Shown: one piece after another, positions 6,932 through 9,413 of the stretch
Numbering within the stretch: the stretch's first letter is position 1
How the letters are laid out: the number at the start of each line of letters is the position of its first letter
Origin: Clostridiales bacterium UBA1248
GTDB taxonomy: Bacteria; Bacillota; Clostridia; Oscillospirales; CAG-272
Reading direction: 5' to 3'
NCBI GenBank assembly: GCA_002308615.1
Contig: DBWC01000109.1
Location: 14,427 to 23,839, forward strand
DNA: 9,413 nt
The notes under the pieces: generated by a model
What the model was told of the DNA's origin: nothing
The model's input: only the letters and a program-made list of their open reading frames with translations
Databases searched by the model: none
Program-made: the position numbers and the translations under genes

Positions 6932-7815
6932 AGCTTATCGCCCCCCCTGTCCGTTTTCAGAGTGACGAAGAAACAACCGTCGTCCTTTTCCGTTGTAAGC
7001 TCGAATCCCGCGCTTTTCGCGGCTTCAAAAAAGCTTTCATCCACCGCCGCGTCCTCGTTTGCCGCCTCTATATAAAGAACGAGTCCGTTCTCGTCGTTTC
7101 TGAGCGTCACGAGCACCGCGGGCAAAAACGTCAGAGCCGACTCTATGACCGATTCAAACAGTCCGTACATCAAAAGCTCGTATGATACCGGCAGCTCTAT
7201 TCCCTGCTGTATATCGGCGTAGCATGAAACGTCAAGCAGACGCAGATACGTAAACGACTCGTTTATGCACAGATAAAGCTCAAAGCTGTCCGTCTTAACG
7301 TCGGAGGACGAGAGCAGGAGCAGATTTGAATACCGTTTTACGAACGCGCCTAAAACGCCCGCGTATTTCATCTGGCGGCGAAAGCCCGGCTCGTCGTCCG
7401 GGAGGTTGTTCAGTATCTCCTCCAGCTTGTTCAGCTGAGGTCTTAAGCTCTCCGATATACCGTCAAAAAGTCTGTTCTGCTCCGCGGTGCGCTTTTTTGT
7501 TTCCTCAAGTCTTGCCGCCTCGTTCAAAACGGCGCTTTCTTCAAGAAGATAATCGCCCGTGTCTGACAGCTGTTCGTTCAAGCGTATAAGCTCGCCGTTG
7601 TCCTCACAGCGGTAAAAATGGCCGGCGTCCGTTTCAACGCTTTGCAAAAGCGTTTTATTGTCGCTCAGATAGACCGGACCGAGCGCCGCGTCCGACAACT
7701 GCTTTTTTGTCGGCTCCGGCGCGTACGCGGACCTTATGATAACGTTATGATCTTTATCCGTCAGCCCGGCACGTACGGATGAATTTTTAAAAATTACGTC
7801 GATATTATCGCTCAT
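6928..7815 (-). CDS. Soluble histidine-kinase-like protein, probable pseudokinase
   Basis: 295 residues from ATG 7813-7815. A longer version from GTG 7887 would begin upstream of the likely -35 element and is rejected. Residues about 1-75 (DNIDVIFKNSSV, then VIIRSA) resemble a small sensor domain, and 75-115 form a Leu/Glu-rich coiled coil. The following helix LFDGISESLRPQL can be laid over the kinase's IHDDVGRALLSL; Phe117 then falls at the phosphorylated His. The C-terminal 80 residues follow the strand pattern of the neighbouring kinase's ATPase domain, but the N-box Asn becomes Glu225, Lys and His become Leu228 and Thr229, and the ATP lid is missing. It should neither bind ATP normally nor autophosphorylate. 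It resembles the cytoplasmic half of 7TM sensor proteins that head similar trios in Clostridia, but has no membrane segment. It probably pairs with the kinase to give signal input (inference). Confidence 0.78.
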   Translation of the reverse strand: MSDNIDVIFKNSSVRAGLTDKDHNVIIRSAYAPEPTKKQLSDAALGPVYLSDNKTLLQSVETDAGHFYRCEDNGELIRLNEQLSDTGDYLLEESAVLNEAARLEETKKRTAEQNRLFDGISESLRPQLNKLEEILNNLPDDEPGFRRQMKYAGVLGAFVKRYSNLLLLSSSDVKTDSFELYLCINESFTYLRLLDVSCYADIQQGIELPVSYELLMYGLFESVIESALTFLPAVLVTLRNDENGLVLYIEAANEDAAVDESFFEAAKSAGFELTTEKDDGCFFVTLKTDRGGDKL

Positions 7816-7825
7816 ATGCGGCGTT

Positions 7826-7831
7826 CCCCTC
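7826..7831 (-). promoter_or_regulatory. Ribosome binding site deciding the pseudokinase start
   Basis: GAGGGG on the minus strand, ten bases before ATG 7815, supports the shorter start. The spacing is slightly long. The alternative GTG at 7887 has no SD. Confidence 0.55.
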
Positions 7832-7855
7832 ACAGCTTTTGTGACCTTATTATCA

Positions 7856-7884
7856 ACAATACCACAAAATGAAAAAAAAGTCAA
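7856..7884 (-). promoter_or_regulatory. Promoter of the pseudokinase-kinase-regulator operon
   Basis: On the minus strand TTGACT (7884-7879), a 17-base spacer, and TATTGT (7861-7856) form a sigma-A type promoter, with TGG directly before the -10 giving an extended -10. Transcription would begin near 7849, leaving about 33 bases of leader with the SD. The spacer ends with the same TTTGTGG as the divergent promoter. Confidence 0.65.
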
Positions 7885-7942
7885 CACTTTTGAAATGTTG
7901 TATGCATAACTTAAATATTGACAAACGCCTTTATTTGTGGTA
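7860..7942. repeat. 9-bp inverted repeat shared by the two divergent promoters
   Basis: TACCACAAA (7860-7868) and TTTGTGGTA (7934-7942) are perfect inverted copies 65 bases apart. Each covers the last seven spacer bases and the first two -10 bases of its own promoter, in identical register. The TG part is explained by an extended -10; the whole match may be a shared operator. Confidence 0.6.
7882..7908. promoter_or_regulatory. Candidate operator: adjoining imperfect and perfect palindromes
   Basis: CAACA (7882-7886) and TGTTG (7896-7900) form inverted arms nine bases apart, next to the perfect 8-bp palindrome TATGCATA (7901-7908). The first overlaps the -35 of the leftward promoter and both lie upstream of the rightward -35. 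Short AT-rich palindromes occur by chance, so this is only a candidate protein-binding site. Confidence 0.25.
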
Positions 7943-7946
7943 ATAT
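7918..7946 (+). promoter_or_regulatory. Promoter of the HTH-cupin-acyl-CoA synthetase gene
   Basis: A consensus TTGACA (7918-7923), a 17-base spacer and TAATAT (7941-7946) with a preceding TGG make a strong sigma-A promoter with an extended -10. The likely start point is near 7953, giving a leader of about 43 bases that ends in the SD GGAAAGG (7984-7990), five bases before ATG 7996. Confidence 0.8.
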
Positions 7947-7995
7947 ATATGATGTATTATTATATATAGCGAGCACGAAACGCGGAAAGGTAAAA

Positions 7996-9413
7996 ATGGA
8001 AAAAACAGATCTTAAAACTCAACTTAAGGAAGTGGCGCAAAGGATCAGGACGCTCCGTGAGATAATGGGTATCTCCGAGGCGGATATGGCTGATCTGACC
8101 GACGTTACTCTTGACGAGTACAAAAAGTTTGAATCAGGCAACGCGGATTTCAGCTTTACGTTTATTTACAAATGCGCAAATCACTTAAGAGTTGACCCTA
8201 CCGATCTTATACGCGGTGAAAGCCCGACTTTGTCAAATTATTCTCTTACACGCGCGGGAGAGGGTCTTCCCATAACGCGCCGCAAGGGTTTCAAATACAT
8301 AAATATGGCGCCGCTTTTCAAGCAGAAGACGGCGGAGCCGTTCTTTGTGGAGATGCCCTACTCAAAGGCTGACGCGGAGGGAGAGATACACACCTCCACG
8401 CACGAGGGTCAGGAATTTGACGTTATGATCTCCGGTCAGATGAAGTTCCGTATCGGCAATCACTACGAGATCTTAAATCCCGGCGACAGCATTTATTACA
8501 ATTCCGCAAATCCGCACGGTATGGTCGCCTTATCCGAGGAAGGCGCTACGTTCTACGCGATAATCTTAAAAAAGACCGAGTCAAGCGAGACGGATAAATT
8601 TGAAAAAATAGTCACGGCAAGAAAGGCGAGAAGCTATGAGTGCCCCGCCGCGGCGAAATTCGTTGAAACGCATACGGACAAGGAAGGCATTTTAAACGGC
8701 ATTTCCTTTAAAAACGAGGATAAATTCAACTTTGCGTTCGATATAGTGGACGCGATAGCGGACAGGAACCCGGACAAGCTGGCGATGCTGCATCTTTCAA
8801 ACGACAAGACCGAGCGCCGCTTCACGTTTTCCGATATAAAGCGCGGTTCGGCAAAGGTCGCGAATTATCTTGAATCTCTCGGCATTAAAAAGGGCGACAA
8901 GGTGATGCTCGTAATGAAGCGTCACTATGAATTCTGGTTTGCCCTTACCGCCGTCCACAAAATAGGCGCGATAGCGATACCGGCGACGAACCAGCTCATG
9001 AAGCACGATTTTGAATACCGCTTCAAGGCCGCGGACGTCAGGGCTTTGATCTGCACCGGTGACGGAGACACGGCGGAGCAGGCGGAGCTTGCGGCGGAAA
9101 GCTTCCCCGGACTTATAAAGATAATGACTCACGGCCGCCGCGACGGCTGGCGCGATTTTGACGCGGAATATCCTAAGTGCTCCGATATATACGAAAGAAA
9201 ACCCGACACGCCGTGCGGCTTCGATCCGATGCTGATGTTCTTCACATCGGGAACTACCGGCTACCCGAAGATAGCGATGCACGATTTCCGCTACGCGTTA
9301 GGCCACTACATAACCGCTAAATACTGGCACAACGTAAATCCGGACGGACTTCATTTCACGATATCCGACACGGGCTGGGGCAAGGCGCTCTGGGGTAAAA
9401 TCTACGGGCAGTG
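7996..9413 (+). CDS. XRE HTH-cupin-acyl-CoA synthetase (AMP-forming) fusion, 3' end outside window
   Basis: The frame is open from ATG 7996 to the window end (472 codons plus two bases) with no stop or shift. Residues about 8-74 form an XRE-type helix-turn-helix (QRIRTLREIMGISEADMADL, then EYKKFESG). Residues about 115-191 form a cupin barrel (IHTSTHEGQEFDVMISG, LNPGDSIYYNSANPHGM) of the kind that binds a small ligand in XRE-cupin regulators. From about 220 the sequence is an acyl-CoA/acetyl-CoA synthetase: FNFAFDIVDAIADRNPDK, the ATP-binding loop TSGTTGYPK (417-425), GHYITAKYWHN (436-447 region) and SDTGWGKALWGKIYGQ (457-472). The last family activates fatty or other carboxylic acids through an acyl-AMP to acyl-CoA. 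Normally the regulator and enzyme are separate proteins. The remaining large part of the adenylation domain and the C-terminal lid lie beyond the window. A dual role, as ligand-sensing DNA-binding protein and enzyme, is inference. Confidence 0.88.
   Translation, partial: MEKTDLKTQLKEVAQRIRTLREIMGISEADMADLTDVTLDEYKKFESGNADFSFTFIYKCANHLRVDPTDLIRGESPTLSNYSLTRAGEGLPITRRKGFKYINMAPLFKQKTAEPFFVEMPYSKADAEGEIHTSTHEGQEFDVMISGQMKFRIGNHYEILNPGDSIYYNSANPHGMVALSEEGATFYAIILKKTESSETDKFEKIVTARKARSYECPAAAKFVETHTDKEGILNGISFKNEDKFNFAFDIVDAIADRNPDKLAMLHLSNDKTERRFTFSDIKRGSAKVANYLESLGIKKGDKVMLVMKRHYEFWFALTAVHKIGAIAIPATNQLMKHDFEYRFKAADVRALICTGDGDTAEQAELAAESFPGLIKIMTHGRRDGWRDFDAEYPKCSDIYERKPDTPCGFDPMLMFFTSGTTGYPKIAMHDFRYALGHYITAKYWHNVNPDGLHFTISDTGWGKALWGKIYGQ

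Noticed and set aside
6928..6948. A seven-G run at the end of the pseudokinase gene that might allow a -1 slip fusing it to the kinase.
   Set aside because: The kinase frame contains TAA at 6935-6937, between the G-run and the GTG start, so a slip would end translation and not fuse the proteins. The run is better read as the kinase SD.
6927..7838. The repeated 10-mer CTCACAGCTT at 6927-6936 and 7829-7838.
   Set aside because: Both copies are near starts with similar SD sequences; one is inside coding sequence, there is no further symmetry, and chance is enough.
7816..7887. A 24-residue N-terminal extension of the pseudokinase from GTG 7887.
   Set aside because: That codon lies upstream of the predicted -35 (TTGACT, 7879-7884) and has no SD, whereas ATG 7815 has GAGGGG before it.
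8797..9282. A 161-codon open frame on the minus strand inside the synthetase gene.
   Set aside because: It is antisense to the conserved AMP-binding domain and has no recognisable features.

Overview
The window reads as ordinary chromosome of a Gram-positive anaerobe of class Clostridia (Bacillota), plausibly an uncultured gut member of the Oscillospirales or a nearby order. The evidence is indirect: TGA is a stop, genes are tightly packed with strong Shine-Dalgarno sites, base composition is near 50% G+C with heavy use of the Ile codon ATA, and the families present (an alternative-type SerRS, a transglutaminase-like lipoprotein, a NarL-type sensor trio, a GHYITAKYWHN-type acyl-CoA synthetase) are typical of that class. 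No RNA gene, mobile element or CRISPR array was seen.

Left part (1-5340, + strand). The 3' end of a transketolase C-terminal gene is followed closely by a membrane-anchored phosphodiester glycosidase-domain (NAGPA/DUF2233) protein, then a membrane-anchored protein of unknown function that starts in an ATGA overlap, and then seryl-tRNA synthetase. These four look co-transcribed. A hairpin after serS sits directly in front of a transglutaminase-like lipoprotein, so that gene either depends on read-through or has a promoter inside serS. A strong bidirectional terminator closes this block.

Right part, minus strand (5346-7815). A three-gene signalling operon is transcribed right to left: a soluble degenerate histidine kinase (pseudokinase), an intact soluble PAS-like/HisKA_3 sensor kinase with a GTG start in a GTGA overlap, and a NarL/LuxR-type response regulator whose SD overlaps the kinase stop codon. 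The first protein looks like only the cytoplasmic half of the 7TM sensor proteins that often head such trios in Clostridia; no transmembrane segment is present in any of the three.

Right part, plus strand (7996 to the end). Diverging from the trio is one uninterrupted reading frame that joins an XRE-type helix-turn-helix, a cupin domain and an acyl-CoA synthetase (AMP-forming) domain. It runs off the window. The two divergent promoters in the 180-bp gap are nearly mirror images: both have 17-bp spacers and extended -10 elements, and they carry a perfect 9-bp inverted repeat in identical register. The most interesting features of the window are this regulator-enzyme fusion, the membrane-less pseudokinase/kinase/regulator trio, and the matched promoters between them, which may put both under a common control.
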